Shown: positions 1 to 13,071 of the stretch, in pieces
How the letters are laid out: every line of letters begins with the position of its first letter
How positions within the stretch are numbered: the first letter of the stretch is position 1
NCBI RefSeq assembly: GCF_964204645.1
Contig: NC_134029.1
Coordinates: 4,535,001-4,599,000 of the forward strand
DNA length: 64,000 nt
Source of the DNA: Tubulanus polymorphus
Lineage: Eukaryota > Nemertea > Palaeonemertea > Tubulaniformes > Tubulanidae
Direction of reading: 5' to 3'
Position numbers and translations under genes: made by a program
The notes under the pieces: model-generated
What the model saw: only the letters and a program-made list of their open reading frames with translations
Database searches by the model: none
What the model was told of the DNA's origin: nothing

Positions 1-3000
1 AAACCGCGAGAGGATAGAGCGAGCTTTGGGTGAATGCGATATTGACGACTTAACATGCCACGAACAATCGAACGAAAGTGTGTTTTTTATGTATCCTTTG
101 AGAATGAAGCAGTAATCGAATGACTTCTGAGAGTTAGTGGTGATCTACATACGCATTGACTGCAGCACGCCCGCGCCGTACACTCGAGGAAACGAGGCGC
201 TCAATCAGTGCAGCAAACCACCGAGAGCCGTTTCTAGAATAATGAACGGATTCCGGATTTCCCGGTGACAACCAAAACAATAGGCTGAATGTGAAAAATA
301 TCTTATGATTGGCGGTTTTTTTCTTAACGTTTATTGATCGTTGAGCGAGACGAAAATCTGAGCCGAAGCGTTCGAAATCGTGATCAAAATTCGATTACGT
401 CGAGCGCAATTCAAATTACCTTCATTTTTTCACGATAAACTATGTACAGAGAAATCAGTCAATTTTGTTATCTTTTTGTTTAATGAAAGCATTACTTTGG
501 TGTGCGTTATCATGACCTCAGATTATTTGAGACAACCAGAATATTTGCGACTTACTAAAACACAATTTCTGACATATTACAAAGTTTTGTAGATGGGTTT
601 TTGCTCGTTTCGATCTTTTCGATATTTTCCTTATCAAACAACGGTAGAATACGGTAGACTTGCGGAGTTGTTTTCTTAAGTCTTTTGCCTGATCGAATAG
701 CACCGGAATTAATCCTTATATTTCTGTTATAACAATAAGGATAGTCTCTCAGTTGGTTACACCAGTAGGGCCTACGTCTGGGATTAATTGATACGCAGGT
801 CAGATAAACTAATCAGGCCGTAACTTAATGCGAAATGCAATTTGCTTTGTGGGGAGAGAATGGGTAATCATAATTAGTTAGCCGCAAATTTCTCTAATTT
901 GAAACAGTCTGATCAATCAATCTCTAGAAATTATACATTATCATTACCGATAGAAATTTCTTATTTGAAGGAATTAAATCAGAGAAGCAATTATAAGAAA
1001 TTGATATCGCGTCAAGAAGATCGAAATATCAAATTCATGGATGTTACATGTGGCTTTAAGCAGTTGGTCATAGATTTGAGACATTCTCTAGGATAAAACG
1101 TTTTCTTGCTTTTTTCAAAGATCTTAAATCGCTTTTAAATCGATATAGAAATGGTGTGTATATCATCATTATTATTCGGTTGTTTATCTATCTTTTTTTC
1201 AAACAGATTAATTCATTTCCATCAAACATTTGAATATATTATCTTAATTTCGACACATGAAGGAGCTATAAGGATAAAGCTTCTTCATTTCAAGGCAGCG
1301 CTTTAACGTCTGTATACGATATAAACCCTGCTAACTGGGCGTTTAGTTTGTGGCGCTGCTATGCGTGACGGAAATCTGTCGATTTAATAGATCTTATGGT
1401 CAACAACCTTGGAGATGTTGAGTCACTCGCGTAAAAGTGACGACAAATCATTATTCGCACGTTGATGAGAATCGGATTAATATAAACGATCTCTCGATAA
1501 CGATTCGGTGGAATGGGCCACTACCGGCAACGCTACGGGGTAATCAAGCCTCCGCTAGGTGTACCAGCCACAGTTGAATTACAACCGTAGGCTACTCCAA
1601 AAATGGGGGTAATCGAATACGCGTCAACGTAGAAGTAATCTAAAGATTTGGAATCTAAAAATTGAAAAAAAAAGCGAAACATGTCATTTTGTTTGTTTGT
1701 TTGTCTGATGTCGTTAGGATCTTTTTTCCCAAGACTAATCCTGGATGGTTAATCTAACCTCCACGACGAGACCGCCGCCGTTGTGTCGATGCCCATCGTA
1801 AGTTCGCTAACAGAATTTGGAAGTTTATAAGACACCTGGTGAGCGAGCACCATTCATGGCAGAAACGATAAGGAGTTGTTTTGTTACACTCGATAAGACG
1901 GCGAGGCATTTTGAGGACGCTAAGCACGTCCGGTAGTCTAAGACTGTCGTATCTAACAGTCACGGTGGACATTACTTCAGATAAACAGCTAACACCGCTA
2001 ATCGATAACACACATGTAAATATATATATCTTCAATTATTTTGTGACGACACCACCTGATCAGCGCGTACCACAGACGATCCCTTTCACTGTTCGCTCGC
2101 AAAAAAGACACAGAGAACAGATATGAGATATAAGAAACTTTGGCAGAAGCTATCGGAGCCAGTTTTTCTGTAGTTTCATGTCATACTCGATACGGTGATA
2201 GTTGTCGATACAACAACTGGTATCTAGTTCTTAACTCGAAACTCCACTTGAATCTTAAGTTTTTTTCAAACCTCTTTTTTCCAAGTTGTAAAAGACTGAA
2301 TATTTGGATTCGATGAATTATGACATATTTTTCCCCTAACGAGCGTTTCCCAGTGTCGTGCGCGTTGGACTTGAAGGTCGACTGGCATTGCGACATTTCT
2401 CCCTATCATTTGAATGTTTATATCACTAATTGAATTCGATCGGCTGCACTAATTAGTGTCCGATAAGTCAAATCACGTAGATTAATTGGATTGATCTATG
2501 CTGATTTGAACTTTTGATTTTCAACGCTATGATCAAACTTAGATTAATTAGTGGTTTATTTGAAGATAGTGCAATGAATAGGCTTATTCGATTCGATTAA
2601 TCTTGCAGCGAGAAAGATTAAAAGAAATTGCATTTTCTACCGGTGGCCTTGAAATGATCTTTGTTGATTTGCCAACGAAACACTGGATAATAATGATCTT
2701 TTTTACTTGCGTTCCCCGCGGAAGTAGTCATTAAATTTCAATGAATCACAATAACAACGGCTCACATGACACCCTTATGAAATAACCATTACCCGGTGGC
2801 ATGCTATAAAACTATCGTTTGCTCGCAACGTATTTCTAATGGGATTCGATGTTGAACGGCAGTTGAAGCCCGGAGGCTCGTTTTTGTTAGTTTAAAATAA
2901 AGCCGACGACGGCGCGAGAAAAGCTCGGAAAACAGACGCATTAGCAGATAAGCAACCGTGTGATGGCGAGATCTTGAAGCAAAACTTCCGCGTGCCACAA

Positions 3001-6000
3001 GGTGAAATATTTCCCCTCTGATTCGCGGAGAACATCCGAAGAGATTCCTACGGGCAATAAATTCATTTTCGGATATACGCATCCGGCGGCGGCCAGCTGT
3101 CTGGTAATGTCAATAATGTGTTAAAGAAGTAATGAAAACGATTTTTAGAAGATTAACTACCGGCGATTGAGTCCAGCCGATGGACAACTGTTAGAGCGCG
3201 CAACATTCTAGAAATCTCAATTATGTTTGCAAAATTTACGGACATTAATTTTAAAAGGTTATTTACTATGTGCTCTTAAATTTTCAAATTAAAGTCCAAC
3301 CAATGGATGCTTGGAATACTGAACAAATTTTGTTCTTAAATCAATATTTCATCTTAAGATTTATGGACCTGGACAGGTACAAATTCAAGTGTGCTTCTGA
3401 TATCGTGGATGTTTTATGGCGCATTTTCAAGCAGTTTAGATTCGGAAAACACTAGGAATCTGGCAGCAGGGTATAACCGACCGGTTTCAATGTTTACCGG
3501 ATACCATGTTTATCAGTTGCTATCAATATGTACACAGCAGGTACGCGGATGAAGATTGGTCGACTACTCGGCTGATTTCACCGTTTGGTGCACGCGACAG
3601 CACTTCAATATTAGTCCCACTAGTCCCCGATAAGCTTATCATTGTCCGTGCGCAGGAATGAAATTAGCCAAGATCCACATATTTACAGTGGGATGACCTG
3701 CTTCATATCCGCCGCCGATAAATAGTTTTAGAGACGCTCATATTTAGTGGCAATCAGTGTATTCATTACTAGAGGATCGTGAATTCAATTCAGAGCTAGT
3801 GATCTTCGCTCCGATGAGCTACTTTCTGGTGAAAATGAAAGATGGTTGGCGATAATGGGATAACATTGCCGGGTTGTTTATGCTATCGGACATTTTGGTC
3901 TCGCCAATCCGGGTCCGTGGAAGCGCATTGCCCGTACAAATAATTACCGGAAGCTGCTGATAATGTCATCCTCCATAAATAATTCTTTAAAGTCGTGTTG
4001 AAAATGATTTTTAATGGGTTTAGATTAAAACTTTAGTCGATGTGGACGATGCTGTTGGACATAGAAGTTCACGTACAACGCAGATTGATTCAAACAATTA
4101 GTAAATGAATTGATAAAACGCATGATGAGAATAACGCAACATCCTACAAAGTTTAGAGCCCAATTTTACGCTCGTGATTAAAGTCGAAGGAGGTCTTAAG
4201 TTTTGTATTAGCGGTAGAATTCGGTATTTGCCTGGTTTGAAGTCTAAGCCGCGATTGTGAAATTGACCCCTCGATGCGCCCACGTGGTCAATTTGTGACG
4301 TTGTTGATTCATTTTTGCATATTATAAGCGTTATTACTGAAATGAAAGGACTGTTGAAGCGTGTGTCGTGTTTAATCACTATTAGGACGAAACTTCAAGT
4401 CCTGCGATACAAACACATGTATATGTATAATGTTATATTCGGCGTGTGATTTCCTGACGACTGGACGTGGTCAATATCGATTTTATCGCTAATGATTCGT
4501 TCCAACATATACGTCAAGCAAAACAAACCGGTATTAATCATGTATATATAAAAACGATGAAGCTGGTATTCTATTTCATAACTCTTAAATCTGAAAGATA
4601 ATCGATTTCGGGTTTTTGACTCCCGTGTTTGTCGAAGGCAGCAGTCTTATGCGCAGTCCGATGAATCGATAATTTCCTCGCTCTCAAATCATCGAATAAG
4701 TCAACGCTTTTAGACAACGACCGAGAATGAGCTCTTGGTAACATAATTGTCCGATTAAATTATATAAACGCACGCAACTCTTAAATAGAATATATTCTGA
4801 GGAACCCGTGAGGTTTCTGTAGTCACTTCAATGTAAGCCTTATAGGTCTCTCAGTTGCGGCGATAAGTAGCCGTTAGAGTCTTATAATCCGTCAGGTTTC
4901 CAGTCGATTTAATCGATCAAACACAGATTCGACGCTATTTGAAGGAGTCATCGTCGTTTCGCCAACTTACCCGACTCGATTCGGTAAAACCCGATTAACA
5001 GTGATACGCTGTGTCGTGTAATCGGGGATTAATGGCTGTGTTAGTTTTATGCGTTGAATTTTCAAATGTTCTCCAGCAACTGAACCACGCATCTCTAAAA
5101 TCCGCTATTCATTCGGAATGTAATCATGATTAAACGACGTTTCTGAACAGAGTCGACTTCGATATGTTTGATGCATTCAGTGGGGCTGCATTGATGTATA
5201 TGACAATGAATTATCGATATAGAATTAAACCTTTAGTTTAAAAAATGAAAAACCTTACCTTGTGTTATACCTTACTTCTCGAAATCAGGTAGTTTTTCTA
5301 GATGATAAGATTATCCCCGTTGGATTTTATCATAGCTTGTAAATTGTTTCAAATCACTTTATTCCGGCATAGCTGCAGTTAGTTGATTATTAAGTCCAGA
5401 AAGACGGGAGATAGATTCGAATTCAACCTCGCCGAGTTCTTCTAAACAACTCGTTGCAGACTTCGCTTCTTATTAGCTCGCGGATGAAAGGCAGATGCGG
5501 TGTGAATCGGAACCCCGCGAGCTGCTGTGTGAATGAGCGCGGTACGGCGAACACTTGAAGTGATTTTCGCGTGCGACTGAATGCTCAGTCGAAGCGGCTG
5601 GGTTCAGGGTAGAGAGAAACCACACGCGTGTGTGTGTCTGTGACCATGGCCTTACCCTAGCCGACTAAGTGGTCATTTATCTAACTAACATATTAATATT
5701 GTTGCAGTTCCGTTTGTCCGCGCAATACAATATATCCCAATATCGGTTGGCAAATGTTTACCGGTAAATACTTAGTACTGATAGTCTTTATTTGACATAT
5801 AATTTGCGCAGGACTACGCAAGCGTCTACTGCGTAAATATGTGTTTATAATCATCAGAAATAAGAGTAAATAATGCTATATCAGTCGGTTTTTAATGAAC
5901 GCTAAAAACGCTTATTATTCACCGACTTGAATTCATTTCTAGACAATGAAAACTATTAGAATTGTAAATAGCGCATTCAAAAATAGAATTTCGTCGAACT

Positions 6001-7040
6001 GACATCACTTTTTGATCGTTGAAAAGCTGTGTTTATTTTGAATGCTGCTGGTTTTTTTGAAGTTTTGTAATTTGAGACATTATGGACAACATGACTCCCC
6101 CAAAGCAAACCGAGAAAGGAGACTTAAAGTTTGCGCATACTGAACAACTGAACAAAGTACACATTAACTGGATCCGATTCCAGAAAAAAAGAGATAATCG
6201 CAAAGTAACCTTTGATCTGAATTAGTCTTATTATTAAAATCATTAACACAGATATTACTTTATATCTCGACTCAGGAACCGGGTCCAAGTTTAAGAGCTG
6301 CATGACAAATCCATTAAAACAAATAGCCAAATGAAAAAACCAAATGTATATTTAATAATACGTACTTTAAAGACCTTGTGTAATCCAAAATGAGCTATCC
6401 ATCGATGGGAATAGCTTGAATTAGATCCTTGACACTTTCGGAATTTTCTATGTTACTGGAACTGAAGGTAATTTGTAAATACCGATGTATCCAAGGTCTG
6501 TTGGCAGGGGTTGGCTTATTATTAATTCATTTGGTTGTTAAGCAATGCAAATACGAGCAAACTCTGAGCGCGATAATTTTAAAAGTGTCTTAACCATTCA
6601 GAAACATAGCAAACAGTTAACATGTATTCAGCGTTATAGCACGTATTTCAGCAACGAGCGTGAATTTGAATGTTTACTCATTAGTTTCAGTGCAAGTGTC
6701 GATCACACGTGCTTCAGTCGGCCGTTTCGTAAGAATAAAGGAAATCAATTTGATCGAACCGATTCATTTATTTCCCAGGTAAATGTAAGCAAATATTTTA
6801 TATAAATAAAATTCCGAAGCCTACTTAAAATTCGTGAAAACTACTTCTGGAATGTGTGCCATGGAAACCTACCCTAAATTCCTTGAGCAAACGTCGTGGA
6901 ATGATTGACGAAACAGTTTGATCGTATTGTAAAGATGACATGAAATCCCACAATGAATAAAAAAGGAGTCTGAAATATTTCTTTGAACTACGCTAGAAGT
7001 TTATTTCATATTTTTGACCCTTTCCTACTACTCATCTCCA
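1..7040. other. AT-rich non-coding stretch without a supported gene
   Basis: I see no recognisable gene here. Open frames on both strands are 93 codons or shorter, overlap each other in opposing frames and resemble no protein family I know. The only notable item is a short motif around 6943-6960 with the CCCACAAT sequence that recurs beside the Penelope-like termini further on. Distant exons of a gene with very long introns cannot be excluded by eye. Confidence 0.5.
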
Positions 7041-7052
7041 TAATATTCCCAA

Positions 7053-7214
7053 AAAGATGGCTATTAGGATATGTCGAAACGTTGAAATAACGAGACGATA
7101 ATATGTTTTAGTAAATTCCACAATAATAACGAAGAAAATAATATAAAATCCGAAAATGTTTCCATGAGCTTGTAGTTTATTCAACGTTTCGACTATCCTA
7201 ATAGTCATCTTCAG
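7053..7214. repeat. Inverted pair of Penelope-like termini with hammerhead-like core
   Basis: Two copies of one motif face each other across about 80 bp. The plus copy (7053-7090) and the minus copy (7171-7214) both read AGATGRCTATTAGGATA, then GTC, GAAACGTTGAA. On the minus strand the full order is CTGAAGA, a T, then GACTA and TAGTC as a short hairpin, then GAAAC. This resembles the CUGANGA / stem II / GAAA core of hammerhead ribozymes, which are known from the terminal repeats of Penelope-like retroelements. An extra T between CTGAAGA and the stem departs from the canonical core, so self-cleavage is doubtful. No reverse transcriptase or GIY-YIG frame is visible nearby, so this would be a terminus-only relic. 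Confidence 0.45.
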
Positions 7215-8460
7215 AATACTGAGCAGAAACGCTCGGGACGTTCATCGTAAATATGACTCTTCTGATCGTTGTCGATACGTACATCTAAGCTTGGAAACAC
7301 TCAACGACAATGTCCCCAAACTAACACTTCCTAGTAGACCAAACAAGGCGTTGCACCAATATCATCACTTCCTATGGGACCCTGACTGAATTAGCACTCG
7401 AAGGCATCAAATGAAAATGAATCGCCGTCTTAAGACGAGATTACGTGGCAACCAAAAGATGCTGTTGTTTAGAACTAAAAATACACGATCAGTTACTGTC
7501 AAGTCGACAGATTTCACAAACGACAAGTGATAAATGGCTACATAGTTTTGTACATTATTGATAGCTCGCGTTCAATGTGTGAAACGTTAATCCAACAAAA
7601 CGAGATGATCGACGATAATAAATGAAAAAATGGCCGCGAAGTAGTTGATGTCGTCGTGTGAATAGGAGATTTGACGAATATGAAGAATGGTAAAATCCTT
7701 CCAAAATCGTAAAAATGATTGAAACAGAATTTATATGAATTATGGTTTGTTTTCTCTATCTTAAGTTACAAACGTCAAGTCCACAGAGGGCTAATCCTAG
7801 TTTGTGAAACTACAGAACCGATCTTACATGTAAACCCGGGCATTTCTCAAATATATCATAGCCGTATCGTTTGACTGAGGAGACTGTAATAGTTTGTTCG
7901 TCCAAATCTTCAATGTGGTAATGATTATTTTCGTGTATCACAGAGTGTTATCACGGCGATAATGTCCTATTAAACCGGTCATTAGCGCACGCTTCATGGA
8001 TCCATCGAAAAGGTTACTTCGAGGTTACAGACGCTTTACTTGATGCCGACGATGATCCCCGAATCAAATCAAATTCATTCCTGAACTAAGTCTTTTCTAA
8101 GTAACAACGAGTAAATGCTAATGATAAATTGTACGGTTTCCTCGTTATGAGATTTGTATCGATCAGCTGTCGTATTTTCTTTCCCGCCAGGTAATCTTTA
8201 CTTTCGTAATGAATGGGATGAAAGCACCTGGATAGATTTACTCATTGCGGGATAGATACTAAAACCTGCGGATTTACATCGACGCATTGCATCTATGGTA
8301 ATGTATTGCAATTATCAACAGTGTTTGGATATTGTAAAGGTATTTGTTTATGAAATCTTGTAAGGATTCTGCGTTTTGGAATTTCGGTTCCAGTTCTAAA
8401 CCATTGCATTATTGAGGATCTACAAATTCTAATTTCATCAATGGGTACCTCAACGCTCCT
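7215..8460. other. Non-coding interval, nothing recognised
   Basis: No open frame of 60 codons or more beginning with ATG occurs here and I see no RNA gene or structured repeat. It is ordinary AT-rich intergenic sequence between the inverted repeat pair and the receptor gene. Confidence 0.5.
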
Positions 8461-8505
8461 GTGGCAAGCAAGAATCCGCCAGGTTCGCTAGTAGTTACTC
8501 GGTCT
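8461..8505 (+). repeat. Dispersed repeat, copy 1 (GCCAGGTTCGCTAGTAG core)
   Basis: This copy contains GTGGCAAGC, then an AATCCGCCAGGTTCGCTAG core, then TTACTCGGTCTT. The same ordered blocks occur at 53908-53975 on the plus strand and at 32886-32929 on the minus strand. The three copies share GTGGCAA and the AGGTTCGCTAGT core with differing spacers. I do not recognise the family. The core lacks the GGTTCRANNCC form of a tRNA B box, so I do not call it a SINE. Confidence 0.5.
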
Positions 8506-8885
8506 TTCGCGTTCGACAATTTCTTCTACTATTTCTTCTTTATTTCATTGAGAATCGAATGAAATTATCTCTTAAATAAATTAGTTACTAATGAAAAAAA
8601 AAAACACCAATATCTAGGTGAAAATGGATTCAAAGTATATTTAGTGGGTCAGTGAGTTCAAAGTTCATGGACAACAAGAGTGAGCGCTCGTCACGCCATC
8701 TGGTGGGACAACTAATGTTGCAGCTCCCCATTGAATATTATGCACTTACTTCGGAGTATAGTTGTAGCTTTTTCTAGCTTAGTCATTAATTAGCTTTACT
8801 TCTGCTATTTGGATAATAGTATATTCAGATTTTGGACTTTGTTCTTAATTAACGATACAATGGAACGGGGTCCTCTTTTTATAGA

Positions 8886-9863
8886 CTATGTCTGCTGGGG
8901 TCTATACAACCGCCATATTAGAACCAGTTCTGTGCGAAAAGGTTTCAAATTGACAACGTAAATGAAAAAGTTAATGGCGCTGTTTGTGATCATCAAAACT
9001 CCGCCGATCAAATTCAATAAATGGACGATTTGGATAGGCAAATTGTGCATTACATCTGTCATATCAGATAACATATTTTGAAGGGTGTTTGGCGCATTCA
9101 ATATGAAATATGCTATGACTATGCAAATCAGATTCTTCATACATCGCTCATCCTGAGAAAAAGTGCTCGCATTTTTGAAACGATTGTCGCGACGAAAGAG
9201 TTTGATTACAATCAACAAACTAGATATTATAAGACCAATCCAAGGAATAATTGTCATCGATAAAGTGAAATACATAGTAAGAATTGTGTTGATCGTTTTC
9301 CCAAATGTATAAGCTCTGCAGTTTTTTAAACCGACTGCAATAGTTTTTACGTAGAATATCATACTCTGTACGCCTTCCGTAACAGCGAAATAAATTACAA
9401 CCGACAAAATAAGATACATACGCCGAGCAGGGGTTGCTAATCTCATGGTGCGCAATGGAGCCCAAATAGCAGTACTACGTTCGATAGAAAAACATAAAAG
9501 TATCCAAGATGACGACTTTACACCGAAATTCATTAACGCCATTACAAACCTGCACGAAACTATATTAATTGCAAAGAAATTGTAAATGCCGTTCCCGACA
9601 CCGGCTACGATGTGTATCCTTTCTAACGATTTCAACGAAAATGTTATCACAAATATGGAATCCGAGAAAGCCAATGGAATCAGGTACTGGTAGGTGCACG
9701 CGTCTATCTTGTGGCGGAGACGATACAATATAACTATAGACAACATACTGCCCGATACACCGATTACCATAGAACAGTAGATGTAGATATTGAAAGTGTA
9801 CCAAACAGCATTCTGCCAAACAGGAGACAAATAGACACGGGTTGCATTTCCAATAATAGCCAT
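8886..9863 (-). CDS. Rhodopsin-class (class A) G-protein-coupled receptor
   Basis: This intronless frame encodes 325 residues with seven hydrophobic segments at roughly 22-47, 58-80, 95-127, 150-172, 192-222, 243-268 and 276-303. That is the usual plan and length of a small class A receptor of the plasma membrane. Family marks seen: an N-terminal N-A-T glycosylation site (residue 6); LAFSD with the sodium-site Asp near residue 68 in helix 2; candidate disulphide cysteines 104 and 182; Pro207 in helix 5; NAP in helix 6; and a charged FR segment after helix 7. Odd points: helix 1 has GVSGS where GxxGN is typical, the DRY motif is ERS (129-130), the CWxP motif is reduced to NAP, and NPxxY reads NSAINFFIY. 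The pattern is like divergent peptide-type receptors (FMRFamide-receptor-like) that are expanded in invertebrates, but the ligand cannot be told. The first ATG with context TAAAATGG is chosen because it precedes the extracellular N terminus. No neighbouring paralogue is present. Confidence 0.9.
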   Translation of the reverse strand: MAIIGNATRVYLSPVWQNAVWYTFNIYIYCSMVIGVSGSMLSIVILYRLRHKIDACTYQYLIPLAFSDSIFVITFSLKSLERIHIVAGVGNGIYNFFAINIVSCRFVMALMNFGVKSSSWILLCFSIERSTAIWAPLRTMRLATPARRMYLILSVVIYFAVTEGVQSMIFYVKTIAVGLKNCRAYTFGKTINTILTMYFTLSMTIIPWIGLIISSLLIVIKLFRRDNRFKNASTFSQDERCMKNLICIVIAYFILNAPNTLQNMLSDMTDVMHNLPIQIVHLLNLIGGVLMITNSAINFFIYVVNLKPFRTELVLIWRLYRPQQT

Positions 9864-9899
9864 TTTAACAGAACACTTACAGAACTAAACTGTTAAATG

Positions 9900-12800
9900 T
9901 ATCTCATCTCAACATTCATAGGTTTTAAAAGGCAGTGGATTGATCGAACCAAGCGTTTTTAGCTTAATGATATATTCCTCTTCTCTAAAAGCTTATTTAT
10001 ATAATATAATGGTGAGAACTTTATGAATAAAGATATCCATCTAAAACGTTAAAATACCTATTAGCACTACTACGTGCATTAGATTCGGATATAAATCCCT
10101 GGATGGGCGTTGCTTGTTGTCTATCGATAATGTGAAATGTTCTTTAGCGGCAAATTTTCATTTCTTCGTTCTAGAAGTTTTTTCTTTCACTTTATTCTAA
10201 ATTTATCATCACGATTAACAAGTTATTTTCTTATACTTGTTACACTTAACATATGAGGTGTACATCTGCATTTTTTGATTTTAAGACGACCAATTTGTGT
10301 CAACAAATATTGTTCTGTATTTGCAAATTTACTGTCAATAGAATAACAATAAAAAGATAGATTTTAAGAGGAAGTAATAAAATGATGCTGACGTTTTCCA
10401 GCGTCAAATTGAATGAATGATTATTTTCCAAGACTTTTAAGATGTCTGTTGATCTGTTCTTTTCCTTGTTTTGCCATGATTTTTATTTATTTTAAACCAC
10501 GGTTTTACGTACGAAAAACGTCCTATGTTTCTTAAGGGACGCTGTAGCAAGCTTTTAAGAGTAGATCCATCACATCAATATCCGTATATCGATATTAATC
10601 TTAAACAGCAATATCTCAGCGACGTTCGTCAATTCCCGCATGATTTAAATCTATTTGAACTCGAGCATTTACACAGACGAATGCAAAAATGAAAACGATT
10701 AGCTAGCGAGTAAACAGAGCGACCGTCGAGTATAGCGAGCATTAGTTTCCGGTATTATTATTAACCCTCAACGATAACGAAGTGTTTCATTAAAATCTAC
10801 ACTCGCCTGGGGCCCGAGATCTCTGCGACCCAATGATAATCTTTATACTGTTCGGTGTCTTGGGTAATACCGTATAAAGCGACTGCGATGCTTTTGACAG
10901 AGAACGAGCATATTGCGATTCTATGCTGACAACCTCGCACGGCAAAATAACGGTCTGCAACCGTGAAATCCGCGTTCCACGAAACCATAAAAAGGCTGCT
11001 TTACCGGTGATGGAATACAACGGATACAAATTAGTAGAGTATCTATTTCATAAACGCTCGTAGCCGTATCAAACTACGCAAATGAACGAATTTCATCGAT
11101 GATCTCGAATTTGAAGAAGTTAAACGGTCAGGTTCTTCGAAAGCTTCGTCCTCATTTTCGGCCACGAACCATTCGGCAATGAACGGTTAGAATCGCCGTA
11201 CGATATAAATCATGACGTGTCCTTCCTTCTTTTTCGATTCTAACACCCACGTCTGCACTATATCGAGGTGGAATATTGATTGGCCTCATCAAAGAACACG
11301 CCAAAAACTACCAATCACATTATACAGAATTATTTATCAAATAACCTGTTGTGTAGGACATCGGTAACGCCATCAAAAGTCACTTAATTCCGCTGAAAAT
11401 TTGCCGTTTCTCGCCGTCCGTTTTAAAACGTCGTTATTTGACTTTCGATGCGTGAAATTGAACGCAAACAACCCGGAAATGCCAATATCGCAACTGTCTG
11501 CGACGCGATAGTCGCCGGAGAGACCTAGACGGCTGCAGCTTTCCGAAATTTTCGCTTAAACATCTGAACAATAACATCCTATTCAGAGAGGAAAAAACGC
11601 AAAATAATCAACCGAGCTTGATAACGATACAAACTAAAAAATCTTCACATGGTTCTGAATTACATCGCTGCCAAAAATGAGTTTGATTTCACTTTTTTTC
11701 AAACACGTAAGAGCAATCGTAGCATATACGTAGCTAAAATGTCAGGGCCACAACGTGGGTGAGTTCTTTTTTTACATCTCGGAGAGAGGTGGCGACGTGA
11801 CAACAGTAACATGCGACTGTCAGTCTCATGCTCTCTCACTCTATATTCTCAGTTGCTATTCTGGAAAATTGCGTGATTTCATTTCGAAACAGAAGATTCG
11901 CCCCGACACAAAGCTGCCGCAATGATTCGCAATAAGACAACATCGGGTTAAGGCGTCGACGTATGTTTCTCAATGGTCGGCTTACTGTAAGATGGCTCAA
12001 TGCTATCCGTGATGTTCATTAGGAGGAATCATTTCAAGGAAGATAAAGCCTCGGCTGTGTGCGCCAGCATTATCAGTCACTTTCCAGTATACAACAATCG
12101 ATCAGCTATCAAAAAATCGTTTGGTCTTCCTCTCCCCCACCCTCTCTCTCTCTCACTCTCTTTCTCTGTCGTAAACATAATAATAACTCGAGACTAGAAT
12201 GGCGACGATATTCTGTGTAATCGCCGCTTTATTTCCCGAGGGGAGGCAGATCGCTCGTTCTATTCACAGGATAATTTGGACATCAATAATGGAAAACTAT
12301 CGCCGGCAAAAGAGTCCAAAATTTAATACCGATGCGGGACGTGATCAATCTTATCAACAGTTGAACACAGCAAGGTCGTGACCTCTAATGAATCGGTGAT
12401 CGCGCTATTTTTCATTCGTTCGCGTTGATCTCTTACCGCCATCAGTTTTCCAATCAGTCAGCGCTTAACTCCAGCTTTGAGAGGTCCGTATTGCCTACCG
12501 CGCTTTATTATTAGATTGAGTCCGTATCGATTGATTGAAAACGTCTATATCGAAAAAATCCATATCAGCGATAGATTATAAGTAAAATAATGCACATTTC
12601 GTTAGCAATGCATAGGGAATTTTTGCATCGATTCTTTAAGCAAAAACCTCAAGTTCATTCGAAAAACGGAGAAGCATTCTCACGTTTCCCACTCGCACTG
12701 ACGTTAACGCCTCCGCGATTTTGACAGTTTCCTTAAGTGATGTTTTTTTTTTGGCGAGTCTTTTGGGTTAAGGTTTCGTCGTCTGAAAAAAACATCCGAT

Positions 12801-12998
12801 CTGCACGGCTAGAATGAAGTGTTTAATCTAAGTTGCTGTCGCACTCAAAGATGAGATCAAAAGAACATAAGCATGTTGATGATGATGAGTTTCCAATCCG
12901 TGCTTGAAGAACGTGTATCCATTCCTGCTCGTGACATTTATGTAGGCCCATTGCCAATGCCTTACCTTACATACCAACAAACAAAAAACCTTTTTTAA
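9900..12998. other. Non-coding interval with one unassigned open segment
   Basis: Most of this interval shows nothing recognisable. At 10790-11029 two overlapping minus-strand frames (79 and 63 codons) lie in a slightly GC-richer patch, but neither matches a family I know and no convincing splice sites flank them. A pyrimidine-rich run of CT repeats sits at about 12129-12168. The remainder is AT-rich. Confidence 0.4.
12129..12168. repeat. CT-rich simple repeat
   Basis: An imperfect (CT)n tract of roughly 40 bp, interrupted by CCCACC and CA steps. It is a simple sequence with no visible coding role. Confidence 0.7.
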
Positions 12999-13071
12999 TG
13001 GAGAACCCGGGCATCGATCCCGGTACCTCTCGCATGCAAAGCGAGCGCTCTACCATGTGAGCTAGTCCCCC
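12999..13071 (-). tRNA. tRNA-Ala (anticodon TGC)
   Basis: The minus strand folds into a complete 73-nt cloverleaf including the discriminator A. The acceptor stem is GGGGGAC with GTTCTCC and contains the G3:U70 wobble pair that marks alanine tRNAs. The D arm is GCTC/GAGC, the anticodon stem CTCGC/GCGAG has loop TTTGCAT giving TGC, and the T arm is CCGGG/CCCGG with loop ATCGATG. There is no intron and no encoded CCA. A run of six T on the minus strand (13 bp downstream, 12983-12988) fits a Pol III terminator. All stems are intact, so this looks like a working gene that reads GCA and probably other GCN codons. Confidence 0.97.

Noticed and set aside
9220-9819. Other-frame open stretches inside the receptor gene
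   Set aside because: Both overlap the 325-residue receptor and lack membrane segments or motifs of their own.
10790-11029. Minus-strand frames with a VILPCEV phrase, briefly considered as an immunoglobulin exon
   Set aside because: The second Cys and the Trp spacing of an Ig fold are absent, and two overlapping frames are equally open.
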